Source: Pseudomonas kuykendallii
GTDB taxonomy: Bacteria > Pseudomonadota > Gammaproteobacteria > Pseudomonadales > Pseudomonadaceae
Direction: 5' to 3'
NCBI RefSeq assembly: GCF_900106975.1
Contig: NZ_FNNU01000002.1
Coordinates: forward strand, 744,001 to 808,000
Length of the DNA: 64,000 nt
The position numbers were made by a program, and so were the translations under genes. Under the pieces are notes generated by a model that saw only the letters and a program-made list of their open reading frames with translations, was not told where the DNA came from and ran no database searches. Shown here piece after piece: positions 26,748-35,230 of the stretch; position 1 is the first letter of the stretch, and every line of letters begins with the position of its first letter.

Positions 26748-27428
26748 TCAGTCCGCGCTGGCTTCGAAGCGTTGCTGCAGCCAGCCCTGTACCAGGCAGG
26801 TTGAAAAGGGCGAGGTGCTGCAGTCGCCATTGACCAGCGCCCGTCGAATCGCCGGAGCGTCGGCGCTTTCCACGTAGGCGATGGCATCCTCCATGCGTCG
26901 CGGGTCGCCGAAGCCGCCGTGCTGCATTTCATCCAGCGCCGCCTGTTTGCTCCAGCCCTGGACCACCTGGCGGTACATCGCCGCCATCAGGCCGGTGCGG
27001 TCGCGGCCGTGCTTGCAGTGGATCAGCACCGGCCCGTTCGTCTGGGCGCGCTGTACGGCGCGCAACACCTCGATGACATCGGCATCGTCGACGCGATCCG
27101 CGTGCAGCGGAATGTTCACCCGCTGTACGCGGGAGTCGCCGAGCCAGGGCGCGTCGCTGTCCTCGATGAAGCTGATCACCGTGCGTACCCCGAGCTTTTC
27201 CAGCTGCTGGCGGTTGGCGCGCGCCGGTAGCGCGCTGCGATAAAGGGTGGGAGACATCCGATAGAGATTGAACGTCCCGTTCAGGGGCGTCGCCCAGCCT
27301 GGCGCGCGGGCGCTGGCCGTTTCGCCGGGCGTGGTGGCGGCGAAGCCCGGCAGCGAGGCGAGCAGTCCGCAGAGCAGCATCGCCCAGGCGGACGGGAAGA
27401 GGCGGGTCGGGATTGAAACGAGTCTCAT
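26748..27428 (-). CDS. Exported dual-specificity/tyrosine phosphatase-like protein
   Basis: A 226-residue protein with an N-terminal signal peptide (hydrophobic stretch about 12-30, cleavage near GFA-ATTP) and a cysteine-phosphatase signature HCKHGRDRTG (Cys138, Arg144). Asp-rich DRVDDAD at 111-117 may hold the general acid. The start follows a good ribosome binding site (AGGAG). It resembles the periplasmic, atypical DSP/PTP-like enzymes of proteobacteria that act on phosphotyrosine, phosphoinositide or inositol phosphates; the true substrate is unknown. It lies upstream of mutS on the same strand with a 189-nt gap and is unlikely to be functionally linked. Confidence 0.8.
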   Translation of the reverse strand: MRLVSIPTRLFPSAWAMLLCGLLASLPGFAATTPGETASARAPGWATPLNGTFNLYRMSPTLYRSALPARANRQQLEKLGVRTVISFIEDSDAPWLGDSRVQRVNIPLHADRVDDADVIEVLRAVQRAQTNGPVLIHCKHGRDRTGLMAAMYRQVVQGWSKQAALDEMQHGGFGDPRRMEDAIAYVESADAPAIRRALVNGDCSTSPFSTCLVQGWLQQRFEASAD

Positions 27429-27698
27429 GGAAGGCTCCTGATGGGTCGGGAGCGATCCTGTCGCAGGGGCTGTGAAGCGCCGATGATGAGCGGGTGAAAA
27501 TTCTGTAGTGAGCGCCCGCCGGGCAGTTCATCGTTCAGTCGTCGGACGGCGTCATTATCGGGGCGCGGGTGGGTGTTCAGCCTGTATCGGCGCCCGATAC
27601 AGTGATCCAGGGCGACGCCAGCGGCCGTCGGCATGCGTCGTCCGCAGCGGCTATACCAGTACTGAAGGCCCATGGATGGCTAATTGAGGGGAACGGTG

Positions 27699-30191
27699 AT
27701 GGACGATTCATCAGTACACGAGGATGGCTCTGCGATCCGGATTCTTGGCTCGCGCCCCTCCCGTGTGCCCGACTTCGAGCGCGAGAACCGTGCCCTGGCG
27801 GAACTGGCGGACGCCATGGCGGAAAGTCCGGCAACCGTTCTGCAGAAGCTGGTCGAACGGGTGGTCGAGACCTGCCAGGCGGATTCCGCCGGCGTCAGCA
27901 TTCTCGAGACGGACGCTGCGGGCGTGGAGTGGTTCCACTGGCACGCCGTCGCTGGTTGCTGGGCGCCGCGGGTGGGCGGGCGGATGTCGCGTTTCGCCAG
28001 CCCCTGCGGCGCGGTGATCGACGGCAACACCAGCCTGCTGCTGCGCGATCCGGGCCGGCGCTACCCGGACGCCGCGCTGATCGATCCGCCGGTCGTCGAG
28101 CTGCTGCTCACGCCGTTCCATGTCGACCATCAGCCGATCGGCACGCTCTGGGCGGTCCGCCATGACGCGGACGGTCAGTTCGATGCCGAGGACTTGCGCC
28201 TGCTCACCAGCCTTTCGCGCTTCGCCTCGGCGGCGCATCGGGCGATCAGCGCCGCCACCGAACTGCGCGCCAGCGAGGCGCAATTCCGCGCGCTGGCCCA
28301 GGCGATGCCGCATCACGTGTGGATGGCGCTGCCCAACGGCCTGCTCGACTGGTTCAATGAGCGCATCTACGACTACACCGGAGCCACTCCGGGCGATCTG
28401 GAGCGCCACGGCTGGCGGCACATCATGCATCCCTCGGACATGCTGCAGGCGGCCGAGCGCTGGCAGGAAGCGTTTCTCAATGGCGACACCTACGAAGCCG
28501 AATTCCGCCTGCGTCGTCGCGATGGCGTATACCGCTGGCACCTGACCCGCGCGCTGCCGGTTCGCGACGAGCTGGGCGCGATCATCCGCTGGGTCGGCAC
28601 CAACACCGACATCGAGGAGCAGAAGACCACGTCCCAGGCGCTGGCCCGGCTCAACGAAACGCTCGAACAGCAGGTCGCGGAGCGCACCGCCGATCGCAAC
28701 CGCCTCTGGCAATTGTCCGGCGACATCATGACTCTGTGCCGGAAGGACGGAACGCTGCTCGCCGTCAATCCGGCATGGACGCGGGTGCTCGGCTGGAGCA
28801 TGGAGGAATCCGTCGGCCGTAACGCGCTCGACTTCGTGCATCCCGATCACCGGGAGCGAGCCCGGCAGGACATGAGCCTCTTCGAGGACGGCGCGAGCAT
28901 TTCCGGCGTCGACAGCCAGCTGCTGCACAAGGACGGCGGCTACCGCTGGATCACCTGGGGTGCGGTCTTCAGCGACGGGGTGATCAGCGGTGTGGGACGC
29001 GATTTCACCGTCGACAAGGCGCGCGCCGAGGCGCTGCATCTCGCCGAGGAACAGCTGCGTCAGTCGCAGAAGATGGAGGCGATCGGCCAGTTGACCGGCG
29101 GCATCGCGCACGACTTCAACAACCTGCTGACCGTGATCATCGGTTCGCTGGACATGCTCAAGCGGCGCCTGGACGCCCAGCGCAGCGACGGCATCGAGCG
29201 CTTCATGGACGCGGCGTCCTCTTCCGCGCAACGGGCCGCGGCGCTCATCCACCGCCTGCTGGCCTTCGCTCGCCGGCAATCGCTGGACACGCGTCCGTGC
29301 AACGTCAATCTGCTGATCGAGGGCCTCGACGACATGCTCAGGCGCACCCTGGGCGAACGCATCAGCCTGGAGACCGCGCTGCACCACAACCTCTGGCACG
29401 CCCTGAGCGATGCCAACCAGTTGGAGAGCGCGCTGGTGAACCTCGCGATCAATGCCCGCGACGCCATGCCCACGGGCGGCCACCTGAGCATCGATACGGC
29501 GAACACGGTGCTCGACGACTCCTACACCGCGGGCCTGGAGGCGGTATCCAGCGGCGAGTACGTGGTGATCTCGGTGTCCGATACCGGCTCGGGCATGTCT
29601 GCGGAAGTGCTCGCCAAGGCCTTCGACCCGTTCTTCACCACCAAGCCGCTGGGGCAGGGCACCGGGCTGGGGCTGTCGATGATCTACGGCTACGCCAAGC
29701 AGTCGGGCGGCCACGTCAGGATCTACAGCGAAGTCGGCCGCGGTACCACGGTGAAGCTCTACCTGCGTCGCGCGCCGGATGAGCAGCTGCCGCTGGAAGT
29801 CGAATCGCCCCGCGCGCCCTACGGTCTGGGCGAAACCGTACTGGTGGTGGAAGACGAGGCCAGCGTGCGCATGCTGATTACCGAGGTGCTCGACGTGCTC
29901 GGCTATCGCTACCTCGAGGCAGCGGACGCGAAGGCCGGCCTGGCGTTGCTCGGGCGCGAGCCGCAGATCGATCTGCTGGTCACCGACGTCGGCCTGCCCG
30001 ACATGAACGGCCGCCAGCTCGCCGAGATCGCCCGGGAAGGGCGGCCCGGACTCAAGGTGCTGTTCGTCACCGGCTACGCGGAGTCCACTTCGGTGCGCGG
30101 CGGGCTGCTCGCCGAGGGCATGGAGATGATGACCAAACCGTTTGCGCTGGATGCGCTGGGCAGCAAGATCCGCGAAATGCTCGAAGGTTGA
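27699..30191 (+). CDS. Soluble hybrid sensor histidine kinase (GAF-PAS-PAS-HisKA-HATPase-REC)
   Basis: An 830-residue hybrid kinase with no membrane segment, so it is probably a cytoplasmic sensor. Domains: GAF about 40-185; PAS about 190-310 (QFRALAQAMPHHVWMALPNG, GWRHIMHPSD); a short coiled coil; a second PAS about 337-443; HisKA with phospho-acceptor His471 (GGIAHDFNNLLT); HATPase with NARDAMP, DTGSGM and GTGLGLSM; REC with Asp763 in LVTDVGLPDMNG. The frame opens at a TTG, but the ATG behind GAGGGGAACG is chosen; a GTG one codon earlier is also possible. The signal is unknown, and no separate response regulator or output gene is adjacent, making it an orphan. Confidence 0.9.
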   Translation: MDDSSVHEDGSAIRILGSRPSRVPDFERENRALAELADAMAESPATVLQKLVERVVETCQADSAGVSILETDAAGVEWFHWHAVAGCWAPRVGGRMSRFASPCGAVIDGNTSLLLRDPGRRYPDAALIDPPVVELLLTPFHVDHQPIGTLWAVRHDADGQFDAEDLRLLTSLSRFASAAHRAISAATELRASEAQFRALAQAMPHHVWMALPNGLLDWFNERIYDYTGATPGDLERHGWRHIMHPSDMLQAAERWQEAFLNGDTYEAEFRLRRRDGVYRWHLTRALPVRDELGAIIRWVGTNTDIEEQKTTSQALARLNETLEQQVAERTADRNRLWQLSGDIMTLCRKDGTLLAVNPAWTRVLGWSMEESVGRNALDFVHPDHRERARQDMSLFEDGASISGVDSQLLHKDGGYRWITWGAVFSDGVISGVGRDFTVDKARAEALHLAEEQLRQSQKMEAIGQLTGGIAHDFNNLLTVIIGSLDMLKRRLDAQRSDGIERFMDAASSSAQRAAALIHRLLAFARRQSLDTRPCNVNLLIEGLDDMLRRTLGERISLETALHHNLWHALSDANQLESALVNLAINARDAMPTGGHLSIDTANTVLDDSYTAGLEAVSSGEYVVISVSDTGSGMSAEVLAKAFDPFFTTKPLGQGTGLGLSMIYGYAKQSGGHVRIYSEVGRGTTVKLYLRRAPDEQLPLEVESPRAPYGLGETVLVVEDEASVRMLITEVLDVLGYRYLEAADAKAGLALLGREPQIDLLVTDVGLPDMNGRQLAEIAREGRPGLKVLFVTGYAESTSVRGGLLAEGMEMMTKPFALDALGSKIREMLEG

Positions 30192-30302
30192 ATGGCGTTC
30201 CGACGAGCTGCAAGCCGTCTGGCAGGCTCCGCTGAACTTCACCGCCGCCGCTCCGGTCATTTGCGTGAACGCCAATTCCGGCGTCTAGCGGAGAGTGTGG
30301 AG

Positions 30303-30491
30303 ATGGTGGTACGGGTCGAACGAGTAGAAGGCACGCAGCCGTTCTGGCGGCTCTATCTCAACGATTTCTACTTCGTCTGCGCCAGCCATGAAGAAGCCCA
30401 GGCGCTGAAGTACAAGGCACTTGCCGCCAACCAGTCGCTGTACACCCCGCCGACGGCTGCCGCCGTGCGGGAACTCGAGGTGCTGTCCTGA
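30303..30491 (+). CDS. Small hypothetical protein
   Basis: A 62-residue protein, MVVRVERVEGTQPFWRLYLN at the start, then FYFVCASHEEAQALKYKALA, ending in ELEVLS. The frame is open from 30192, but the upstream part reads like Arg-rich antisense translation; the ATG after GGAGAGTGTGGAG has an acceptable ribosome binding site. The mix of beta-like aromatic residues and a following helix suggests a compact soluble fold. It comes 111 nt after the hybrid kinase and could share its transcript. Function is unknown, and I know no named family. Confidence 0.6.
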   Translation: MVVRVERVEGTQPFWRLYLNDFYFVCASHEEAQALKYKALAANQSLYTPPTAAAVRELEVLS

Positions 30492-30638
30492 TTCCGGACA
30501 GCGCCACGGTTTCATGGTGGGTCGCGTTGTAGCAGGAGGTTGTCCCGGTCAAATGCCCGCGCATGGCGAGCGCAGGCTTATCTGAATCGGCGCCGCAGCT
30601 GAGGTAGGGTATGCATGCCCGATCCTGCGGAGAATGCC

Positions 30639-31139
30639 ATGGACACCCTTACCGATCTCGCCCGGCAACTGGGCGAGTGCCTGAAACCCCTGACCGCCCA
30701 GGTCACCACCGCGGAATCCTGCACCGGTGGCGGCATCGCCGAAGCCATCACCCGCATCCCCGGTAGCTCCGCCTGGTTCGAGGCCGGCTACGTCACCTAT
30801 TCCAATACCCAGAAAACCGCCCAGCTCAAGGTTCCGGCCGGACTGTTCGCGCAGGTTGGCGCGGTCAGTCGCGAGGTCGTCGAGGCAATGGTGCGCGGCG
30901 CCTGTAGCCGCAGCGGCGCGCGTTTCGGCGTGGCGGTGAGCGGCGTCGCCGGCCCGGACGGCGGTTCACTGGAGAAGCCTGTCGGCACCGTGTGGCTGGC
31001 CTGGGCGGACGGCGAACGGCTGTTCGCGGAGCGCCGGCAATTCCCTGGAAATCGCGATCAGGTTCGCCACGCCACCGTGCAGGCCGCCCTCGAAGGACTT
31101 ATCCGACTAGCTGCCGGAGAAAATCCCGAGCGGGGGTAG
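30639..31139 (+). CDS. pncC: Nicotinamide-nucleotide amidohydrolase (CinA C-terminal family)
   Basis: A 166-residue stand-alone CinA C-terminal domain. Members of this family deamidate NMN to nicotinate mononucleotide in NAD recycling. Typical stretches are VTTAESCTGGGIAEAITRIPGS near 25-45, FEAGYVTYSNTQKTAQL and AVSGVAGPDGGSLEKPVGTVW. An ATG eight codons upstream is possible; the chosen one follows GCGGAGAA. It lies directly before recA, the conserved cinA/pncC-recA-recX order. Transcription of recA by readthrough is possible, but recA has its own SOS promoter. Confidence 0.93.
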   Translation: MDTLTDLARQLGECLKPLTAQVTTAESCTGGGIAEAITRIPGSSAWFEAGYVTYSNTQKTAQLKVPAGLFAQVGAVSREVVEAMVRGACSRSGARFGVAVSGVAGPDGGSLEKPVGTVWLAWADGERLFAERRQFPGNRDQVRHATVQAALEGLIRLAAGENPERG

Positions 31140-31164
31140 GCGACCGGCCAACCCTGTGCTCTAA

Positions 31165-31184
31165 TACTGGCTACTTATACAGTT
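31165..31184. promoter_or_regulatory. LexA (SOS) box of recA
   Basis: TACTGGCTACTTATACAGTT contains the CTG-N10-CAG core and flanking TA/A of the gammaproteobacterial LexA box. It lies 38-58 nt before the recA ATG, so LexA should repress recA until DNA damage. Confidence 0.9.
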
Positions 31185-31222
31185 GTCGTGGCCTCTGGCC
31201 CACTTGAATCGAGAGGACTTCA

Positions 31223-32269
31223 ATGGACGAGAACAAGAAGCGCGCCCTGGCTGCGGCCCTTGGCCAGATCGAAAAACAATTCGGCAAGGGCGCCGTGATG
31301 CGCATGGGCGATCATGATCGCCAGGCCATTCCGGCCATCTCCACCGGCTCGCTGGGCCTGGACATCGCGCTCGGCATCGGCGGCCTGCCGAAGGGCCGGA
31401 TCGTCGAGATCTACGGTCCGGAATCCTCCGGCAAGACCACCCTGACCCTATCGGTGATCGCCGAAGCCCAGAAGCAGGGCGCGACCTGCGCGTTCGTCGA
31501 CGCCGAGCACGCCCTCGACCCGGACTACGCCGGCAAGCTCGGCGTCAACGTCGACGACCTGCTGGTCTCGCAGCCGGACACCGGCGAACAGGCCCTGGAA
31601 ATCACCGACATGCTGGTGCGCTCCAACGCGGTCGACGTGATCATCGTCGACTCCGTGGCGGCACTGGTGCCGAAGGCCGAAATCGAAGGCGAGATGGGCG
31701 ATACCCATGTCGGCCTGCAGGCTCGCCTGATGTCCCAGGCCCTGCGCAAGGTCACCGGCAACATCAAGAATGCCAACTGCCTGGTCATCTTCATCAACCA
31801 GATCCGCATGAAGATCGGCGTGATGTTCGGCAGCCCGGAGACCACCACCGGGGGTAACGCGCTGAAGTTCTATGCTTCGGTGCGCCTGGACATCCGCCGT
31901 ACCGGCGCGGTGAAGGAAGGCGAGGAAGTGGTCGGCAGCGAGACCCGCGTCAAAGTCGTCAAGAACAAGGTGGCACCGCCGTTCCGCCAGGCCGAGTTCC
32001 AGATTCTTTACGGCAAGGGCATCTACCGCAACGGCGAGATCATCGACCTCGGCGTGCAGCTCGGTTTCGTCGAGAAGTCCGGCGCCTGGTACAGCTACCA
32101 GGGCAACAAGATCGGTCAGGGCAAGGCCAATGCCGCCAAGTTCCTGGAAGACAACCCGGAAATCGGCAACGCCATCGACAAGGCCATCCGCGACAAGATG
32201 CTGGTCGCACCGTCCGACAGCAAGGCTTCTGCGGTCGCGGCCGACGAAACGGCCGACATCGACCTCTGA
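31223..32269 (+). CDS. recA: Recombinase RecA
   Basis: A 348-residue DNA-dependent ATPase for homologous recombination, which also promotes LexA self-cleavage. Walker [11 protein letters not shown] is at 65-74 (Lys71); Walker B is in [15 protein letters not shown]. Loop L1 ([10 protein letters not shown]) and L2 ([21 protein letters not shown]) bind DNA. The C-terminal domain ends with the acidic tail ADETADIDL, which normally restrains filament formation. It has an SOS box and is followed by its inhibitor recX after 8 nt. Confidence 0.99.
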   Translation: MDENKKRALAAALGQIEKQFGKGAVMRMGDHDRQAIPAISTGSLGLDIALGIGGLPKGRIVEIYGPESSGKTTLTLSVIAEAQKQGATCAFVDAEHALDPDYAGKLGVNVDDLLVSQPDTGEQALEITDMLVRSNAVDVIIVDSVAALVPKAEIEGEMGDTHVGLQARLMSQALRKVTGNIKNANCLVIFINQIRMKIGVMFGSPETTTGGNALKFYASVRLDIRRTGAVKEGEEVVGSETRVKVVKNKVAPPFRQAEFQILYGKGIYRNGEIIDLGVQLGFVEKSGAWYSYQGNKIGQGKANAAKFLEDNPEIGNAIDKAIRDKMLVAPSDSKASAVAADETADIDL

Positions 32270-32277
32270 GTCGCGGC

Positions 32278-32742
32278 ATGCCCGTCGTCCTCGACACACC
32301 GGTCGCGGTACGCCGGGCGGCCATGGATCTGCTCGCGCGGCGTGAACACAGCCGCGTCGAGCTGACCCGAAAGCTGCGCAAGCGCGGCGCCCCTCCCGAA
32401 CTCATAGACAGCGCATTGCAACGGTTGGCCGAAGACGGCCTGCTCAGCGAAGCCCGCTACCTGGAAAGCTACGTTTCGAGCCGCGCGCGTGCCGGTTACG
32501 GACCGCAGCGCATCCGTGAAGAACTCGGCCAGCGCGGATTGCAGCGCGACGATATCGAACAGGCGATGCAGCGCTCGGACATCGACTGGAGCGAGAACCT
32601 GCGCGACGTCTGGCAGCGCAAGTTCCGTGGCCAGCTTCCCGCCGATGCCCGTGAGCGCGCCCAGCAAGGGCGGTTTCTCGCCTATCGCGGTTACTCCGTG
32701 GAAATGATCGGCCGGCTGCTACGCGGCGCCCTGGACGATTGA
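32278..32742 (+). CDS. recX: RecA regulatory protein RecX
   Basis: A 154-residue, helix-rich protein that binds along the RecA filament and limits it. Three tandem three-helix modules are visible: [41 protein letters not shown], and the C-terminal [16 protein letters not shown]. It is 8 nt from recA, and readthrough from the SOS promoter gives limited RecX. A perfect GCCACC-TTG-GGTGGC hairpin without T-run follows the stop at 32747-32761. Confidence 0.94.
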   Translation: MPVVLDTPVAVRRAAMDLLARREHSRVELTRKLRKRGAPPELIDSALQRLAEDGLLSEARYLESYVSSRARAGYGPQRIREELGQRGLQRDDIEQAMQRSDIDWSENLRDVWQRKFRGQLPADARERAQQGRFLAYRGYSVEMIGRLLRGALDD

Positions 32743-32746
32743 GCCT

Positions 32747-32761
32747 GCCACCTTGGGTGGC
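32747..32761 (+). terminator. Short hairpin after recX
   Basis: GCCACC / GGTGGC with a TTG loop begins 4 nt after the recX stop. It has no T-run and is a weak terminator candidate. Confidence 0.35.
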
Positions 32762-33144
32762 CTCGGTGTTCAACAGGTATCTCGTTCCTGCCTCTGGGCC
32801 TGGAGGCTATGGCGGACGATTTCTTCTGCTCACCCATCGATCTCGCCCCGACCCCGGCTGTACCGGCGGTGCGTGCGGAAGTGGACGACGCGTCGCTGTC
32901 CAGTTCCCGTTAGCGCAGTCGCATTCGCTGCAGGATTGATCGCCCGGCGAGGGCGATTAGGCCATGTCGCCGGAGGAATGCCACGCAGGCAGGACTGACG
33001 TCCCGTGAAGGGGCGAGCGGGATAGCACGCTTGCAGCTCGTGTGGGCTGCGCGCGAATGACGTTGAAAGTCTGGCGAACGCCAATCGGCGTCCTTGCGGA
33101 ACGCCGGCAACGCAGGAGGTGTTAGCGGGGCGCGAAGGGCACGC
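32762..33144. other. Intergenic region recX to LOG-family gene
   Basis: About 380 nt between convergent genes. Nothing supports a gene. A 34-codon ORF (32809-32913) has a GGAGG only 2 nt from its ATG and no recognisable content. Short palindromic stretches are present but form no terminator with a T-run. Confidence 0.4.
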
Positions 33145-34218
33145 TCAGCGTTTCGCCCAGTGCTCCTGCCGATTGACGAAGTCCACCAGTTCGCGCAGGC
33201 GGCCGTGGTCGCGGCCGGTGAAGGCGAAGACCAGCCAGGTCAGCTGGCTGAGCTCCGGTTCATCTTGTTCGGTCTCGTCGTAGGGCAGTTGCTCGAAGCC
33301 GCCGCTCAGGCAGAGGTCGGTGAAGTCCTGGCGTACCCGGTCGAGCGCGGCTTCGCTGAGTGAATGGCGCAGGCGCAGGACATAGCGGCTGTTCAGCCAG
33401 CGGCTGGAGTGGAAGTTGCGATAGAACTGGTCGATTTCGTCCGCCGCTTCCGCCACGTTGTTCACCAGGCGCATCAGCTTCATGTCGCCCGGCAGGATGT
33501 AGCGGTTGTCGCCCAGTTGCCGGCTGATGAACTGCAACGCGTCCTTCCAGTAGCTGCCGGCGGGCTCGTCCAGCAGGATCACCGGGACCAGCGGGCTTTT
33601 CCCGGTCTGGATCAGGGTCAGCACTTCCAGCGCTTCGTCCAGTGTGCCGAAGCCGCCCGGGCAGAGCACCAGGGCATCGGCTTCCTTTATGAAGAATAGT
33701 TTGCGAACGAAGAAGAAGTGGAACGACAGCAGGTTCCCGGTGCCGTCGACGGTCGCGTTGGCGTGCTGTTCGAACGGCAGCGTGATGTTCAGCCCCAGGC
33801 TGTGATCCAGGCCGGCGCCTTCATGGGCGGCCGCCATGATGCCGCCGCCAGCGCCGGTGATGACCATCTGCCCGCGCTGCGCCAGGGTCGCGCCCAGTTC
33901 GCGGGCCAGCGCGTACAGCGGATGCTCGATGGGCGTGCGCGCCGAGCCGAACACGGTGACTTTGCGGCGGCCCTTGAACTGCGCGAGTGTGGCGAAGGCG
34001 TGCTCCATCTCGCGCAGCGTCTGCAGCATGATCTTCGCGTCCCAGCGATTGCGGTCGGCCTGGGCCATGCGCAGCACGGTGGCCAGCATCTCGCGGTACA
34101 ACGGCAGGTTGCGGCTGTTTTCCGGGACGCGGGCCTCGACCAGTTCTTCGAGGCGTCGTTCGAACTCCTCCTCGCTGTGGGCAAGCGGGGAGTGGGCTTC
34201 TTCGATGGGATGGGTCAC
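33145..34218 (-). CDS. LOG-family Rossmann-fold protein
   Basis: A 357-residue protein of the LOG / lysine-decarboxylase-like family. Members cleave nucleoside 5'-monophosphates to base and ribose 5-phosphate (PpnN, cytokinin LOG enzymes). The motif PGGFGTLDE, which binds the phosphoribosyl group, is clear; VTVFGSAR and ITGAGGGIMAA complete the nucleotide site. About 90 extra N-terminal helical residues resemble long bacterial forms. The frame opens at an ATG 9 codons upstream, but the GTG preceded by GGAGAAGGAGAAG gives MTHPIEEAHSPLAH and is preferred. Substrate is unproven. Confidence 0.85.
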   Translation of the reverse strand: MTHPIEEAHSPLAHSEEEFERRLEELVEARVPENSRNLPLYREMLATVLRMAQADRNRWDAKIMLQTLREMEHAFATLAQFKGRRKVTVFGSARTPIEHPLYALARELGATLAQRGQMVITGAGGGIMAAAHEGAGLDHSLGLNITLPFEQHANATVDGTGNLLSFHFFFVRKLFFIKEADALVLCPGGFGTLDEALEVLTLIQTGKSPLVPVILLDEPAGSYWKDALQFISRQLGDNRYILPGDMKLMRLVNNVAEAADEIDQFYRNFHSSRWLNSRYVLRLRHSLSEAALDRVRQDFTDLCLSGGFEQLPYDETEQDEPELSQLTWLVFAFTGRDHGRLRELVDFVNRQEHWAKR

Positions 34219-34529
34219 GCAACTTCTCCTTCTCCGTCCGGCCATCCACGGGCGCGAAACGGCATTGACGCCAGCGAGTCCGTACAGCGCTCGGGCAGAG
34301 CGGACGGCCTACACGGTGGGGCGGAATCGCGTCGGCGTTCGAATCGGGTTTTGTCGGCCTCGCACCCATCGTGGGGTGCGCAGGTCGTCAGGGCAGATCG
34401 AAACGCGCGTCGTGCGGAGCCGCAAGGGCGACTCGGGCGATGAGCGTTGCCGCGTTTCGATGCCCGCAGTTTACCCGCGTGGGGCAGAGGGTTCAGCAGG
34501 CAGGACGGCTCGTGCCGCGCAGACGGCCC
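34219..34529. other. Intergenic region with hairpin
   Basis: 311 nt between two leftward genes. It must hold the promoter of the LOG-family gene. The only structure seen is a CGCACCC / GGGTGCG stem with a 6-nt loop at 34361-34380, without T-run. It may end the transcript of the upstream secreted-protein gene or be a degenerate REP. Confidence 0.4.
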
Positions 34530-34928
34530 TCATTGGGCGCAGTCGGCCTTGGAGAAGCGCGCGGTGCCGACCGGCTTGTTGGTCTGGTATTCGGAGAACT
34601 CGTAGCGCAGCAGGGCGCCCTGGTCGAGCAGCTTGCGGTAGCCGGGGTTGCCGCAAACGCTCGCGGTGAGCTGGGCGCGTACTGCGTCCGGGTTGGCGCG
34701 CATCTTCGCGGCGTGCGCCGGTAGCACGCTGAGATGGTTGATCAGCTCCTTGCCCTCGGCGGTGTAGCCCTGGTCGAGGATGTCCTCGTTGATCGCCCGC
34801 GGAGTGCCGACGCTGCTTTCCTTGGCGACCTTCTGCAGCATGGCGGAAAGCTCGGTTTCCTTGAGGGAGGCGGCCTGCGCGGCAACGGGCAGCAAGGCGC
34901 AGAGGACGAGGGCAGTGAAACGCGGCAT
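34530..34928 (-). CDS. Secreted protein of the PA3611 / QSregVF_b type
   Basis: A 132-residue protein with a clear signal peptide (MPRFTALVLCALLPVAAQA, cleavage about 19-20). The mature part is mainly helical, with two cysteines (SVCGNPGYR and the C-terminal KADCAQ) that may form a disulphide. It resembles P. aeruginosa PA3611, the founder of the Pfam family described as quorum-sensing-regulated virulence factor; that assignment is from memory. The gene order near recX agrees with PAO1. The molecular role is unknown. An upstream TTCTCCGG-type sequence provides GGAG as ribosome binding site on the minus strand. Confidence 0.75.
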   Translation of the reverse strand: MPRFTALVLCALLPVAAQAASLKETELSAMLQKVAKESSVGTPRAINEDILDQGYTAEGKELINHLSVLPAHAAKMRANPDAVRAQLTASVCGNPGYRKLLDQGALLRYEFSEYQTNKPVGTARFSKADCAQ

Positions 34929-35230
34929 GAGGTTCTCCGGAGCGAATGACAGGGGCTTGGACCGGTCGCGTGCCTGGGCGTTCGCCGCGACTTCCGAGGG
35001 AGGCGATTGTGAGCCGAAGCGGGAGCTGACGAACAGCGCCGTTTAAGTGTTACCAAACGCGACAGCGAAAAGATGGCTTTCTGCCTTCCCCGACCAAAGA
35101 TCGGGGAAATTCCGCGGATGTCCGCAGTCAGAATAGCGCCCAGGTTGCGACAACACGCCCAGGGAAGGCAGGAGGCCTGACTGTATTGAGCCTCCAGGCT
35201 GACAGCAGAATGCTCTAGGAGCTGAGAATA
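34929..35230. other. Divergent intergenic region upstream of the FadL-family porin
   Basis: About 300 nt holding promoters for the leftward secreted-protein gene and the rightward porin gene. A CCCCGA / TCGGGG stem with a 7-nt loop lies at 35088-35106. The part around 35030-35080 is less GC-rich than its flanks. No operator of a known regulator was identified with confidence. Confidence 0.4.

Noticed and set aside
27711-30275. 854-residue minus-strand ORF opposite the hybrid kinase
   Set aside because: Antisense composition; the plus strand has all kinase motifs.
32809-32913. 34-codon ORF between recX and the LOG gene
   Set aside because: Shine-Dalgarno is only 2 nt from the ATG and the peptide has no recognisable feature.
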